DNA of 64,000 bases from Slackia sp. (GCA_030527325.1 JAUNBA010000009.1:1-64000), one strand, 5' to 3'; positions 27,996-37,295 are shown, counted from the first letter of the stretch. A program made the numbers and translations. Notes: generated by a model not told the origin, from the letters alone.

Positions 27996-28862
27996 TCAGA
28001 TGATCGGCCTCGTCCATTCGGGCAGGCCCTTGGCGCGACGGTTCGCACGGCGGCCGCGCATGTTCTCCACGCAGCCCTGCATGCCGTGCGGCACATAGTC
28101 GAGATGCTCGATGTCTTCGGGCAAATAGCTCACCAGGCTCAAGGGCGCCGTCTGCACGATGGACGCCGGATCGGGGCCGGGCGTGCGCGGCACGGCTTCG
28201 AAGCCGTACACCGTGGCGCCCTGGGCCACCAGCTTGTTCTCGTAGCCGCTCCACGGCTCGTCGGGAAACATCGCGCGCACGTCGTCGGTGCTCCAGCGCA
28301 CGTCGTAGCCCGCCAGCTCGAGCTGCGTGAGCGAGAAATCGCGCAACGGCTGGCTATCGGTACGCAGGCGCACCATGCCGCCTTCGACCAAAACCGCACG
28401 GTAGGCCATGAGCCTGTCGACATAGGTCAGACGCAGCGGAGCCTTTTTCTTTTTCGGAAACGGCGTGGAGAAGTTGAGCAGGATGGCGTCGAGTTCGCCC
28501 GGCGCGAACAGCGCGGACAAATCGAGATCGGGGTCTTCATCGAAGACGAACACCGCGTTGGAGACCCCTTCGGCCAGCGCGCGCTCTGCTCCGCGCATCA
28601 CGCAGACCCCCTCGATATCGAGTCCGACGAACAGCACGTCGGGATTCGTCTGCGCGCACGCCACCGTGTATTCGCCCTTGCCGCATCCCAGATCGAGACA
28701 TACGCGATCGTACGGAATGGCGCGGCGCGCCGATCCGCCGGGCGCCCAAAAGCGCCACGAACCCGACCACGACGCGGGGTTCGACTCCACGACGTCGGCG
28801 CATGCCGCCAAGCGGTCTTCGAGCGAGAAATCTTTCGGCATACGGGAACGCGCGGTGCGCAT
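27996..28862 (-). CDS. trmB: tRNA (guanine-N7)-methyltransferase-like protein (TrmB)
   Basis: 288-residue SAM-dependent methyltransferase. The SAM loop is LDLGCGKGEYTVACA near residue 55, followed by GLDIEG; TrmB methylates G46 of tRNA. The region that in typical TrmB reads DPWPKKRHHKRR is here NFSTPFPKKKKAPLRLTY, a recognisable but diverged form, and the C-terminus carries an extra 40 residues. ATG 28862 has AAAGGAG 9 bases before. It precedes glmU on the same strand with 129 bases between. The divergence leaves room for another tRNA or rRNA substrate. Confidence 0.78.
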   Translation of the reverse strand: MRTARSRMPKDFSLEDRLAACADVVESNPASWSGSWRFWAPGGSARRAIPYDRVCLDLGCGKGEYTVACAQTNPDVLFVGLDIEGVCVMRGAERALAEGVSNAVFVFDEDPDLDLSALFAPGELDAILLNFSTPFPKKKKAPLRLTYVDRLMAYRAVLVEGGMVRLRTDSQPLRDFSLTQLELAGYDVRWSTDDVRAMFPDEPWSGYENKLVAQGATVYGFEAVPRTPGPDPASIVQTAPLSLVSYLPEDIEHLDYVPHGMQGCVENMRGRRANRRAKGLPEWTRPII

Positions 28863-29019
28863 AAGGACGGCTCCTTTCACTGCGGCGGACGAAAAAACGC
28901 AAGCGTCCATCCTAACGCGTCGCGGCGTCCTTGGCGAGGGCGGAGCGCGCGGCGCGGATGCGGCCGAGGGCGCATCGCACGGCGCCCCGTCGCATGATGC
29001 GGGCCGAGCACGCCGCTCG

Positions 29020-29616
29020 CTACAACTCGACGACGCGCGTCGCGATGCGCTCGCGCAACATAGGCGAATGGGTCACCGCCACGATCCCCGCGCCCGCCTC
29101 GTCGGCCCAACGCAGCAAACGCTTCCACAAGTCGGCCTGCGTAAGCGCGTCGAGCATGGTGGAAATCTCGTCGCAAACGAGATAGCGCGGCTCGCAGGCA
29201 AGCGCCCGCACGATGCAGACGCGCTGCAGCTCGCCGCCCGACAGCTCATGCGGGCGGCGCGTCAGCCACTCATCGCGCACGCCGACCATCTCGCGCAAGG
29301 AGCCGAGCCGTTCGGGGCCGCACGGGCATTCCGCCAGGCTTTTCCCCATGGTCATCAGCGGATCGAGCATGCGCTCGGGATGCTGCCAGACCATCTGGAC
29401 GGGCGCGGGTCCCTTGCGCGCAAGCGGCGCTCCGTCCAGCGTCACCGCACCCTTCTGCGGTGCGACATAGCCCGCCAGAATGCGGCAGAACGTGGTTTTC
29501 CCCCGGCCCGACGGCGCGCTCAGCGCCACCCGTTCGCCGGGCGAAACGGACATGCTCACGCCTTCGAGAACGGGCGTTTTTCCGTACGAGAATTCGATAT
29601 CGCATGCCTGCAGCAT
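29020..29616 (-). CDS. ABC importer ATPase (NikE/OppF-like), second ATPase of the Nik-type transporter
   Basis: 198-residue ATP-binding subunit. Walker A is SAPSGRGKTTF near residue 36 (the usual second Gly is Arg: GRGKT), signature LSGGELQR near 122, Walker B YLVCDEIST, switch His in VAVTHSP. It is shorter than the usual 250-320 residues and lacks the OppF C-terminal extension. ATG 29616 with AAAGGGG 7 bases before; it starts 46 bases past the... upstream ATPase gene's end overlaps none, so the gap is short and the two are cotranscribed. As the last gene of the operon it pairs with the ATPase at 29663-30604 to drive the permeases. Confidence 0.88.
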   Translation of the reverse strand: MLQACDIEFSYGKTPVLEGVSMSVSPGERVALSAPSGRGKTTFCRILAGYVAPQKGAVTLDGAPLARKGPAPVQMVWQHPERMLDPLMTMGKSLAECPCGPERLGSLREMVGVRDEWLTRRPHELSGGELQRVCIVRALACEPRYLVCDEISTMLDALTQADLWKRLLRWADEAGAGIVAVTHSPMLRERIATRVVEL

Positions 29617-29662
29617 GCCGCACCCCTTTCGACGCGAAACCGCGATCGCGCTATCGACCGCC

Positions 29663-30604
29663 CTAAGCGTCCGATCCCTCGAAACCGTGCTCGGGCAGCG
29701 CATGCCACAACGCGCGGCTGAACGGATGGCGCAAAAGCTCGGGCGACGCGAAATTCGCCACGGCCGTCTCTTCGACCACCGTTCCGTCTTTGAACACCGC
29801 GACGCGATCGGCCACGCGCAACACCAGCTCGATATCGTGCGTGATCAGCAGCACGCCGCCGCCGTCATCGGCGAACGAGCGGAAATCGTCCATCGCGCGC
29901 ACGGCCAAATCGAGATCGAGCCCGGGCGTCGGCTCGTCGGCGACGATAAGGCGGGGACTGTTCACGAGTGCGCAGGCCAAAAGCACGCGACGCGCCATGC
30001 CGCCCGACAGCTCGAACGGATACAGATTCGCCGCACGCTCGTCCAGCCCATAGCGCTCGAACACCTCGCGCCTGCGGCGGCGCGCCTGCTCGGGCGTCGC
30101 ATCATGCACGAACAGCTCGACCTGCCTGCCCACCTTCATCAACGGATCGAGCGCTTCGACGCTTTGGGGAACGAACGCGATCTCGCGGCCGCGCAGGGCA
30201 GCGAGCCTTTCCTCGTCGCACTGCCGTCCGTCGAACCATATCGTTCCCTCCACCAGGGAGTTTTCGGCCGAAAGACCCAAAACGGCATCGGCGAGCAGCG
30301 TCTTGCCCGACCCCGACGCCCCCACGACGGCCACGATTTCGCCCGCATGCACGCCGATGTCGAGCCCATGGATGACCTCGACAGTGCGCCGCGGGGCCGC
30401 AAGCCACGAAAGCAATCCTGCACCGGGGGCATCGTCGTACAGGGAAAACGAGACCGAGAGGCCCTCGACCTGCAACAGATGATGCCCGCCCTCGTGGCGC
30501 GATCGCGCCGCATGGGTGTGATGGTGGTGCACGCCGCCGTCCGCATGGACCACGTCATGTACAGCGTCCGTTGCGGCATCCGCATGCCGTTCGGTATGCA
30601 GCAT
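29663..30604 (-). CDS. ABC importer ATPase (NikD/OppD-like) with a histidine-rich N-terminus
   Basis: 313-residue ATP-binding subunit of an Opp/Nik-type importer. Walker A is GASGSGKTLL near residue 95, signature LSGGMARRV near 198, Walker B RLIVADEPTPGLD, switch His in ITHD. The first 45 residues are unusual: 11 or so histidines, including HHHH and HHLL segments, before the ABC domain proper (VEGLSVSF). Such His tracts are known in nickel-handling proteins (HypB, SlyD), so metal binding is a reasonable inference. ATG 30604 has GGAGGGGG before it. It follows the permease gene by 9 bases. Confidence 0.9.
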   Translation of the reverse strand: MLHTERHADAATDAVHDVVHADGGVHHHHTHAARSRHEGGHHLLQVEGLSVSFSLYDDAPGAGLLSWLAAPRRTVEVIHGLDIGVHAGEIVAVVGASGSGKTLLADAVLGLSAENSLVEGTIWFDGRQCDEERLAALRGREIAFVPQSVEALDPLMKVGRQVELFVHDATPEQARRRRREVFERYGLDERAANLYPFELSGGMARRVLLACALVNSPRLIVADEPTPGLDLDLAVRAMDDFRSFADDGGGVLLITHDIELVLRVADRVAVFKDGTVVEETAVANFASPELLRHPFSRALWHALPEHGFEGSDA

Positions 30605-30613
30605 GACCCCCTC

Positions 30614-31531
30614 CTATTCCTGCGCGCGCGTCGGGTCGGTCAAACGACGCAGGCCCTGCCCCACCGCGTCGAACAGCATGACGACGGCTATGAGGGCCAG
30701 GCCGGGAAACACCGCGAGCCACCACATGCCGGCAGACAAATAGCTCATCGATTCCGACAGAATGATGCCGATGGCCGCCGATTCGGGAGAAAGCCCGAAT
30801 CCGAGAAACGTCACCGACGCCTCATGCAGCACCGCATGAGGGAACAGCAGGATGGTGCCCACGATGAACTGAGGCATGGCATGGGGCAGGATATGCCGCA
30901 TCGCGACCGACAAGCGCGACTGCCCCAGCTTGCGGGAAAGCGCCACGTACGGCGCGTTTTTAGCCTGCAGCACCTCGGCGCGCACCACGCGCGCGAGGCT
31001 CGGCCAATGCGTCAGCGCAATGCCCACGACCACGCCGAAAAAACCCTTGCCCACAGCATACGAGATGAGGATGAGCAGCACGATATGGGGAATGCCCAGC
31101 ATAAGATCGATAAGCCAGGTGACCGCGGCATCGACCTTGCGCCCGCCGAGCGCCGCCGCAGTGCCGAGCGCCAGGGCGATCAGCGCGCTGACCCCCGCCG
31201 CCAAAAGCCCGATCAAAACGCTTTGCGCCAGCCCCGCCGCCGTGCGCACCAGCATATCGTGACCGAGACGGTCTGTGCCGAACGGATGCGCGAGCGACGG
31301 AGCGAGCGAACGGGCGCCCATGTCGGTCTGCACGGCCTGCGGCATAAGCGCCACGCCTACCACCGCCACCGCGAGCAAGATGAGCGCGGCGGCGACCGAC
31401 GTGGCGAACAGGCGACGGCGCGAAGGAACGCGGCGAAGCGTAGGGCAATGAATGATCGGGCGTTTCATGGCGTCGGTCGACGCCGAAACGCCGCCCGCGC
31501 CCACGATATCGGACATGGCGCTAGACGGCAT
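30614..31531 (-). CDS. ABC importer permease (NikC/OppC-like)
   Basis: 305-residue membrane permease with a soluble N-terminus, a first helix near residue 40-60 and five more helices. The segment AHPFGTDRLGHDMLVRTAAG near 85 is the OppC/DppC/NikC hallmark, and the EAA loop (VRAEVLQAKNAPYVALSRKLG) that contacts the ATPase is present near 200. ATG 31531 follows AAGGGGG by 8 bases and overlaps the end of the upstream permease gene by 11 bases, so translation is coupled. Confidence 0.92.
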   Translation of the reverse strand: MPSSAMSDIVGAGGVSASTDAMKRPIIHCPTLRRVPSRRRLFATSVAAALILLAVAVVGVALMPQAVQTDMGARSLAPSLAHPFGTDRLGHDMLVRTAAGLAQSVLIGLLAAGVSALIALALGTAAALGGRKVDAAVTWLIDLMLGIPHIVLLILISYAVGKGFFGVVVGIALTHWPSLARVVRAEVLQAKNAPYVALSRKLGQSRLSVAMRHILPHAMPQFIVGTILLFPHAVLHEASVTFLGFGLSPESAAIGIILSESMSYLSAGMWWLAVFPGLALIAVVMLFDAVGQGLRRLTDPTRAQE

Positions 31532-32507
31532 GCGCAGCCCCCTTCCTGATTCGGGGGTCGATAACGCCGTATAACACATTCGCCGCGAGATTCCCCCCGA
31601 ACACGACAGCCGCCGACGCCAGCGCTATGCCCACGAGCAAGGGCGCATCGCCGCCAAGGCCCGCCGTGACGGCCGCTTGGCCCAGTCCCGGATACGAAAA
31701 CACCTGTTCGACCAGGACGGACCCGCCGAAAATCTCCGAAATGGAGGCGAATTGCAGCGTGATAGCCGGCAGCGCGACATTGCGCAGGCCGTGCAGGCGA
31801 AACGCCTTCCAGGCAGACTGGCCCTGCGCGCGCGCGAAACGCATATACGGGCTCCCCATCACATCGATCGTCTTCTCGCGCGTATGCAGCGCGATGTTCG
31901 CCACGCCCAGAAACGAAAGCACGATGGCAGGCAGGGCCATATGATGCAGAATGTCGCCCAGACCCACGTCTTCGGCGGCCATGCCGATCGGCACTGAGAA
32001 CCCGATCGGAAACCATCCCAAAGCCACGCCGAACACGATGAGCGCAAGCAATCCGAGCCAAAACGTCGGCGTGGAAACGAGCACATAGCAATACACGCGC
32101 ACGATGCGGTCGAGCACGCCGTCGCGACGCAAGCCCGCCGCGACGCCCAACGCGAATCCGAGCACGCCCGAACACGCCCATGCGCAGCCCATCAGCAACA
32201 ACGAATTGCCCGCTCGCCATGCGATGACATCGACCACCGGAGCATTGAAACGCAAGCTTTGACCCATATCGCCTTGCAGGGCGGCGGCGGCCCATTCGAC
32301 GTAGCGCTCCCACAGCGGAGCGTCGGTACCCCAATAAGCCGCAAGCTGAGCCTTCTTCTCGACGCTCATAGACACAAGCGACGCTTGGCCCATGTTCGCC
32401 TGCACGGGATCGATCGGAGACACCGCCACCAGCACGAATGCCACGATGCTCACGGCAACCATGAGCAGCGCGAATTTCAGGATATTTCGTACGACGAATT
32501 TGACCAT
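31521..32507 (-). CDS. ABC importer permease (NikB/OppB-like)
   Basis: 328-residue membrane permease with six predicted helices. The N-terminus (MVKFVVRNILKFALLMVAVS) and the long periplasm-side loop before GDMGQSLRF are typical of OppB/DppB/NikB. The EAA loop (ALHTREKTIDVMGSPYMRFARAQG) lies near residue 205. ATG 32507 has a weak ribosome site. It forms the channel with the OppC-like partner downstream, with which it overlaps by 11 bases. 209 bases separate it from the binding-protein gene; they contain a GC-rich hairpin-prone segment that could lower downstream expression. Confidence 0.93.
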   Translation of the reverse strand: MVKFVVRNILKFALLMVAVSIVAFVLVAVSPIDPVQANMGQASLVSMSVEKKAQLAAYWGTDAPLWERYVEWAAAALQGDMGQSLRFNAPVVDVIAWRAGNSLLLMGCAWACSGVLGFALGVAAGLRRDGVLDRIVRVYCYVLVSTPTFWLGLLALIVFGVALGWFPIGFSVPIGMAAEDVGLGDILHHMALPAIVLSFLGVANIALHTREKTIDVMGSPYMRFARAQGQSAWKAFRLHGLRNVALPAITLQFASISEIFGGSVLVEQVFSYPGLGQAAVTAGLGGDAPLLVGIALASAAVVFGGNLAANVLYGVIDPRIRKGAAHAV

Positions 32508-32716
32508 GGATCGATAGTTCGGTCTCTCTCTTCGGATTCACGACCAGGCCGATCGAAGCGCACGAACGCGCCCGACAAGCAAAAACGCCTCAAGGATACA
32601 CGAGGGCATCGCGCCCCGCCGCCGCGGCGCGCGAACTCGGACGAACGGACGCGCCGCCGCAAGAGCCGGACCGAACCCGGCCGCAAGCAGTGGCGCGCAA
32701 TGCGGTCCGAAAGGCC

Positions 32717-34369
32717 TTACGCCCATGCCCATTCGTCGACGTTGTTCACGATGGACCATCCGTGGCCGTGCGGATGCGGCTTTTGATCGGCCACTTCGAG
32801 GCCGTCGCGGGTGAAGTACAGGTGATCGGCGTTGGCGAGCCACACCCACGGGGCATCGGTATCGGGCGTGACGCCCTCGGCCCCGTCGAACTGCGCCTTG
32901 CGGTACAGCTCATACGACGCCTCGATCGTCGGCGTGGAAACGGCCTGCTCGAGGTATTCGTTGGTGGTCTCGTTGTCGCGGCAGGCGAAATCGGACGTGC
33001 CTTCGGAGTAATTCAGGTTGTAGATTTCGATGGGCGAATTCGACCCCCAGCCCCACAGCTGCGCCTCGCTGTACGACAAAGGCTCGAGGTCGTCCCACGA
33101 CTTGCCCTCGACATTCACCTTGATGCCGAGCGGCGCCATCTGCTCGGCGAAATCGGCCGCCATGGCCTGGCGCATCATGTCGTTGGTCATGTAGTAGAGC
33201 GTGAACTCGGCGCGCACCCCGTCTTTGACCGCGACGCCGTCAGCGCCTACGGCCCAGCCGCCTTCGGCCAAAATGACCTTGGCCTTGTCCACGTCGGTGG
33301 ACACGCGCATGTCCTCGCACGCCCACGGCATGCCGTCGGAGGGGCTGAACGCGGGCGTCGCATGGCCGTTCAAGGCGCGCTCGACCAAAAGCTCGCGATC
33401 GACCGCATGATTCATGGCTCGACGCAAAGAGACGTCGCAGGTCACGTCGTTGCCCGCAGCGTATTCGACGTCGCCGACCGTGCGCTTCGCTCCCGCAGGC
33501 ACCATGGGAAGCGAGATACCGCGCGAGTCGACCGTTTTCACCGACAGCAGCTCGTAGCCGGCAGGCAGCGCATCGGCCATGGTCGCAGAGGTATACGCCA
33601 CGTCGACCTGGCCCGCCTGCGCGGCGGCAAGCGACGCATCCTCGTCCATGAAGACCACGACGACGCGCTGCATCGCAGGAGGCTCGCCGTAATAATCGGG
33701 ATTGGCCTCGAAAATGACCTGCTGGCCGCGATCCCACTGCGCCAGCTTGTAACGCCCCGAGCCCACGGGATTGCTGCCGTAATCGTCCCCATGCGCATGA
33801 GCGGGGCAGATACCGATCGTAGCAAGCGTGTACATGAGGATGTTGAACGGATGCGCCATGCGGATCTCGACCGTCTCGTCGTCGAGCGCCACGGCCTCGG
33901 AAACCATAGAAAGATCGGCCTCGGAAGCAGGCGCGTCTTTGATGCCGTTGATGGTGAAGGCCACGTCTTCGGCGGTCAGCGGCTCGCCGTCGGTGAACAC
34001 GGCGTCGGTGCGAATCTTGAACGTCCACACCATGCCGTCATCGCTGCATTCGTACGACGTGGCCAGATCGTTATGCAGGCCCATGTCGACATCGGTTTTG
34101 ACCAGGGTGGATTGGATCAGCGGCTCATGCACGTGCTCGCCGCAGCCCCACGCCACGAACGGATCGAAGCCCGCTTCGGGCTCGGCATTGGTCGGCATGG
34201 ACACGACGACCTGCGTAGGCTGTTGGGCAGAGCCTGCGGGCGCGTCGGGCTCGGGGGCCTGCTCCCCCGAGGAACACGAGCTCAAAACGCCGGCGAACGC
34301 TGCAGCGGCGCCGCCTGCGGCGAGAAGCTGCGAAAAACGGCGGCGCGACACCACGGTTGATTCTTGCAT
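32717..34369 (-). CDS. Nickel/peptide ABC transporter substrate-binding lipoprotein (NikA/OppA-like)
   Basis: 550-residue SBP family 5 protein, exported and lipid-anchored. The N-terminus has a twin-arginine motif (SRRRFSQLL) followed by a lipobox ending in Cys near residue 31 (VLSSC), so it looks like a Tat lipoprotein. Family 5 features include EPLIQSTLVKTD, LTAEDVAFTINGIKD and YGSNPVGSGRYKL. The C-terminal HPHGHGWSIVNN segment is His-rich. ATG 34369 with GGAGGGG 6 bases before. The operon promoter region carries two tandem NikR-like operators at 34452-34517, so nickel is the likeliest substrate; a peptide or nickel chelate is the alternative. Confidence 0.9.
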   Translation of the reverse strand: MQESTVVSRRRFSQLLAAGGAAAAFAGVLSSCSSGEQAPEPDAPAGSAQQPTQVVVSMPTNAEPEAGFDPFVAWGCGEHVHEPLIQSTLVKTDVDMGLHNDLATSYECSDDGMVWTFKIRTDAVFTDGEPLTAEDVAFTINGIKDAPASEADLSMVSEAVALDDETVEIRMAHPFNILMYTLATIGICPAHAHGDDYGSNPVGSGRYKLAQWDRGQQVIFEANPDYYGEPPAMQRVVVVFMDEDASLAAAQAGQVDVAYTSATMADALPAGYELLSVKTVDSRGISLPMVPAGAKRTVGDVEYAAGNDVTCDVSLRRAMNHAVDRELLVERALNGHATPAFSPSDGMPWACEDMRVSTDVDKAKVILAEGGWAVGADGVAVKDGVRAEFTLYYMTNDMMRQAMAADFAEQMAPLGIKVNVEGKSWDDLEPLSYSEAQLWGWGSNSPIEIYNLNYSEGTSDFACRDNETTNEYLEQAVSTPTIEASYELYRKAQFDGAEGVTPDTDAPWVWLANADHLYFTRDGLEVADQKPHPHGHGWSIVNNVDEWAWA

Positions 34370-34451
34370 GACAGACCCCTCCCTTGGTCGGACGAGAAGC
34401 GAAGCGCTTTGCCGCATGGCAGATCGTCGGCCGCGCTCCGTCGCATCCATA

Positions 34452-34478
34452 GTGTTACCTTTCCAAAACGCGTAACAC
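34452..34478. promoter_or_regulatory. NikR-like operator 1
   Basis: GTGTTAC-N13-GTAACAC, perfect 7-bp inverted repeat, 83-109 bases upstream of the binding-protein start. The consensus I recall for NikR sites in several bacterial lineages is the same, GTGTTAC-N13/14-GTAACAC. No nikR gene is in the window. Confidence 0.7.
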
Positions 34479-34490
34479 CATAATGCAATA

Positions 34491-34517
34491 GTGTTATCGT
34501 TTCAATATTCGTAACAC
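34491..34517. promoter_or_regulatory. NikR-like operator 2
   Basis: GTGTTAT-N13-GTAACAC, one mismatch from operator 1 and the same spacing. Its centre lies 39 bp from that of operator 1, nearly four helical turns, so two repressor tetramers could bind on one face of the DNA. Confidence 0.7.
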
Positions 34518-34617
34518 CAACGGCGCGAAACGGAACGTCTTCGGAAGAAGAAGACCGCCGCACGCCTCCAACGCACGACGGCCTCGCCATCGAAAACCTT
34601 TACGCGCAGCGCGGCGC

Positions 34618-35694
34618 CTACCGCTGCTCGACCGGCACATACGGCACGCCCGCATAGCCGAATGCCGCAGGACCCGCCACGGCAAGGCCCTCGGCCGTGC
34701 GCCATTGCGGCGCGCAGGGAATGCCTACGATCAAGGCGCGGCAGCCGTACTTGAGCGCCTCGCCCGTAATGGGCGTCAGCGTCTCCGCATCGAATGCGGC
34801 GATCAAGTCGGGCGCGGTGCATACCGGGACCCCGTCGCGACGCGCCATGAGGAATTCGTTTTGGAACTCCATCGCGAGCACGCTACCGCGATAGGCGTCG
34901 AGGCCTTCGAGCGTGGCTATGCCGCGCGCGAAACCGCCCTCGGTACGGCGCTCCACATCGCGCACCTTGCCGCAGAACAGCTCGACCGCACCGAGGCGCT
35001 CCATAATTCTGTCGTACGCATCGACCCTGTTCGTGCGGGCGTAGCGCAGCAGCGCCCCCACCTCTTCGCACAGCGTGTACGTGCCGGCCACGCTGTGCGT
35101 TCGCGCCTGGGCCCCCGTCATGCCATAGCACGCCAACGAGATATTGCCGCCCATCGCCACGGTGGCGCCGCGACACAGATCCTCGGCGCGCTTGTTGTCG
35201 CGCGTATCGATCAGCATCGTGTTGCCGCGCTCGTCGGCGACGCCGATAGGCGCGGCGCTCTGCCCGAACACCGACCACGTGACCATCTGCAACTCGGGAA
35301 ACGCACGCCCCATGCCGTCGCCGTCGAGCAACGGAAGGCCGCGGCGCGCGGCAGGAAGCATAGGATGCAACGAATTCCATCCGCCGGCTTCGGAGGGAAG
35401 CAGCGCGTCGAACCGGTAGCCGCACGCATTCTCGAGCACCTCCAGCGCGAATTCGGGCTCGGTGCCGCGCGGCACCTTCTCGACCAGCACCGTCGGCGCG
35501 CCGAGCCCCATCGACACCGCTACGCGCGCGCCATCGGGCACCTCGCCGAGTTCGAGCAGCTCGATGGGGCCGAACTCCTCCACCGTCTGGCGCGCGACGA
35601 CCATGCCCAGATACGGATCGCCGCCGCCTCCCGACGCCATGACCGCAGCGCCGCGCGCGATGTCCTCGACCGCCTGGACCCCCAGTTTCCTCAT
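34618..35694 (-). CDS. DUF917 family protein, copy 1
   Basis: 358-residue cytoplasmic protein of the DUF917 family, which usually sits beside hydantoinase/oxoprolinase subunits. Visible family features: the N-terminal VMASGGGGDPYLG stretch, VLVEKVPRG, LLPSEAGGWNSLHPM, DGDGMGRAFPELQM, and a C-terminal YGCRALIVGIPC. The fold is unrelated to a known catalytic family by eye. Starts at ATG 35694 after a moderate AAGGATGG site; the HyuA gene ends 35 bases before. It is about as long as copy 2 (37334-38407), with the same motif order, so the pair is paralogous. The role is unknown; it may act as partner of the HyuA protein. Confidence 0.85.
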   Translation of the reverse strand: MRKLGVQAVEDIARGAAVMASGGGGDPYLGMVVARQTVEEFGPIELLELGEVPDGARVAVSMGLGAPTVLVEKVPRGTEPEFALEVLENACGYRFDALLPSEAGGWNSLHPMLPAARRGLPLLDGDGMGRAFPELQMVTWSVFGQSAAPIGVADERGNTMLIDTRDNKRAEDLCRGATVAMGGNISLACYGMTGAQARTHSVAGTYTLCEEVGALLRYARTNRVDAYDRIMERLGAVELFCGKVRDVERRTEGGFARGIATLEGLDAYRGSVLAMEFQNEFLMARRDGVPVCTAPDLIAAFDAETLTPITGEALKYGCRALIVGIPCAPQWRTAEGLAVAGPAAFGYAGVPYVPVEQR

Positions 35695-35729
35695 GTCTAT
35701 CCAACCATCCTTCGCACAACCCGCAACGC

Positions 35730-37295
35730 CTACAGCCTCAAGCTGCCGACGGCCTTCGCCCGCACGCGCGTGGCGTTGCCAGGCAGATAGGCCAACGGCA
35801 CGTCTTCCACATCGACGATTTCGATCGTATCGGGGTCGGCCCCCGCCTTGACGGCCTCGTCCCTCGCAAGACCCTTCGCCGCTTCAAGCGCCTCGGCACG
35901 CCCCATCTCATCCAGCGAGAAAATGCGCTCGACCTGGCCCGATACCTGCGAAATCGCACTGCCGATCGCATTGGCGACGCCGAAGTTCGCAGGCCTGTGC
36001 ACGGCGCGCACGCCTTTGAGCGTATCAGGAACGAGGATCGATCCGCCGCCCACCAAGATGACGTCGACATCGCCCGCACTCGTCTTCATCGCATCGACGC
36101 GCTCTTCGACCATGCGCGCCATTTCCGCCGAGGCGGCGTCGACCAACGCGGAATCGAGCCCTGCGACCTTGGAAGGATCGCCCACGCCGCAAGCCGCGCC
36201 CGCCGCCACGGCGATGTCGGTCGCCGTCAACACGTCGCCGCCGAAGCACAGCGCGCGCGTCGTCACCTGATAGCCCACCGAATCGGGACCGACCGTGACG
36301 CGTCCGTCTTCATGCCTGCGCACGATGGAGCCGCCGCCGAGCCCGATCGAGATGACGTCCGGCATGCGGAAATTCGTGCGCACGCCGCCGATCTCGACCG
36401 CAAGCAGGCTCTCGCGCGGGAAACCGTGCGAGAGCGCGCCCAGGTCGGCCGTCGTGCCGCCGACGTCCACCACCACGGCATCGTCGAGGCCCGTCAGAAA
36501 CGACGCGCCACGAATGGAGTTGGTGGGGCCGCACGCGATGGTGAGGATCGGATAGCGCATGGCGTAAGCCGCGCTCATCAATGTGCCGTCGTTCTGGCAC
36601 AGATACACCTCGGCATCTTCGATGCCCTCGGCGGCCAAGGCGGCGACGAAGCTTTCGGACGTGGTCTTCGCCACCGACACCAGCGCCGCATTGAGAATGG
36701 TGGCGTTTTCGCGCTCGAGCAGGCTCACGCTACCGATCTCGCTGGAAATGGAAATCGGGAAATCGTCTCCGAGCCTGGCGCGCACGATGGCGGCGGCGCG
36801 CTTTTCGTGCGATGCGTCCACCGGCGAGAACACGCTGGAAATGGCCACGCTCTCGCACGTGCCGTCGATTTCGGCCGCGATGCGCTCGAGCTCGGCCGTA
36901 TCGAGCGGCGCGATCTCGCGGCCGTCGAATTCATGGCCGCCGCCCACCAGATACCAGCGGTCGCTGATGGCCTCGCGCAGGTCGGCGGGCCAATCCACCA
37001 TGGGCTTGATGGCCGCCGTCGCAGGCGCCCCCAGACGTATGACCGCCACGCGATCGAGCCTCTTGCGCTCCACGATCGCGTTCGTGCAATGCGTGGTTCC
37101 GAGCATCGCATACCCGATGCGCTCGCGTGCGGCGGGCGCCTGGGCGAGGGCGGACGCCATCGCATCGCGAATCCCGCCCATCACGTCTTCGGTGGTCGGA
37201 CGCTTCACAGCCGCCACCAGATTCAATTCGTCGTCGAGCACCACGACGTCGGTATTGGTTCCGCCGACGTCGATGCCTATTCTCCAATCGCGCAT
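35730..37295 (-). CDS. Hydantoinase/oxoprolinase A subunit (HyuA family)
   Basis: 521-residue ATP-dependent hydrolase subunit of the hydantoinase A / N-methylhydantoinase / acetone carboxylase family. The actin-like ATP motif IGIDVGGTNTDVVVLDD lies at residues 7-20. TTHCTNAIVERK near 70 and VVDVGGTTADLGAL near 275 are the two other phosphate loops. No HyuB (the usual second subunit) is adjacent; DUF917 proteins flank it on both sides. ATG 37295 has a strong GGAGGAG site. It probably cleaves a lactam, hydantoin or amide with ATP; the substrate is not visible. Confidence 0.9.
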   Translation of the reverse strand: MRDWRIGIDVGGTNTDVVVLDDELNLVAAVKRPTTEDVMGGIRDAMASALAQAPAARERIGYAMLGTTHCTNAIVERKRLDRVAVIRLGAPATAAIKPMVDWPADLREAISDRWYLVGGGHEFDGREIAPLDTAELERIAAEIDGTCESVAISSVFSPVDASHEKRAAAIVRARLGDDFPISISSEIGSVSLLERENATILNAALVSVAKTTSESFVAALAAEGIEDAEVYLCQNDGTLMSAAYAMRYPILTIACGPTNSIRGASFLTGLDDAVVVDVGGTTADLGALSHGFPRESLLAVEIGGVRTNFRMPDVISIGLGGGSIVRRHEDGRVTVGPDSVGYQVTTRALCFGGDVLTATDIAVAAGAACGVGDPSKVAGLDSALVDAASAEMARMVEERVDAMKTSAGDVDVILVGGGSILVPDTLKGVRAVHRPANFGVANAIGSAISQVSGQVERIFSLDEMGRAEALEAAKGLARDEAVKAGADPDTIEIVDVEDVPLAYLPGNATRVRAKAVGSLRL

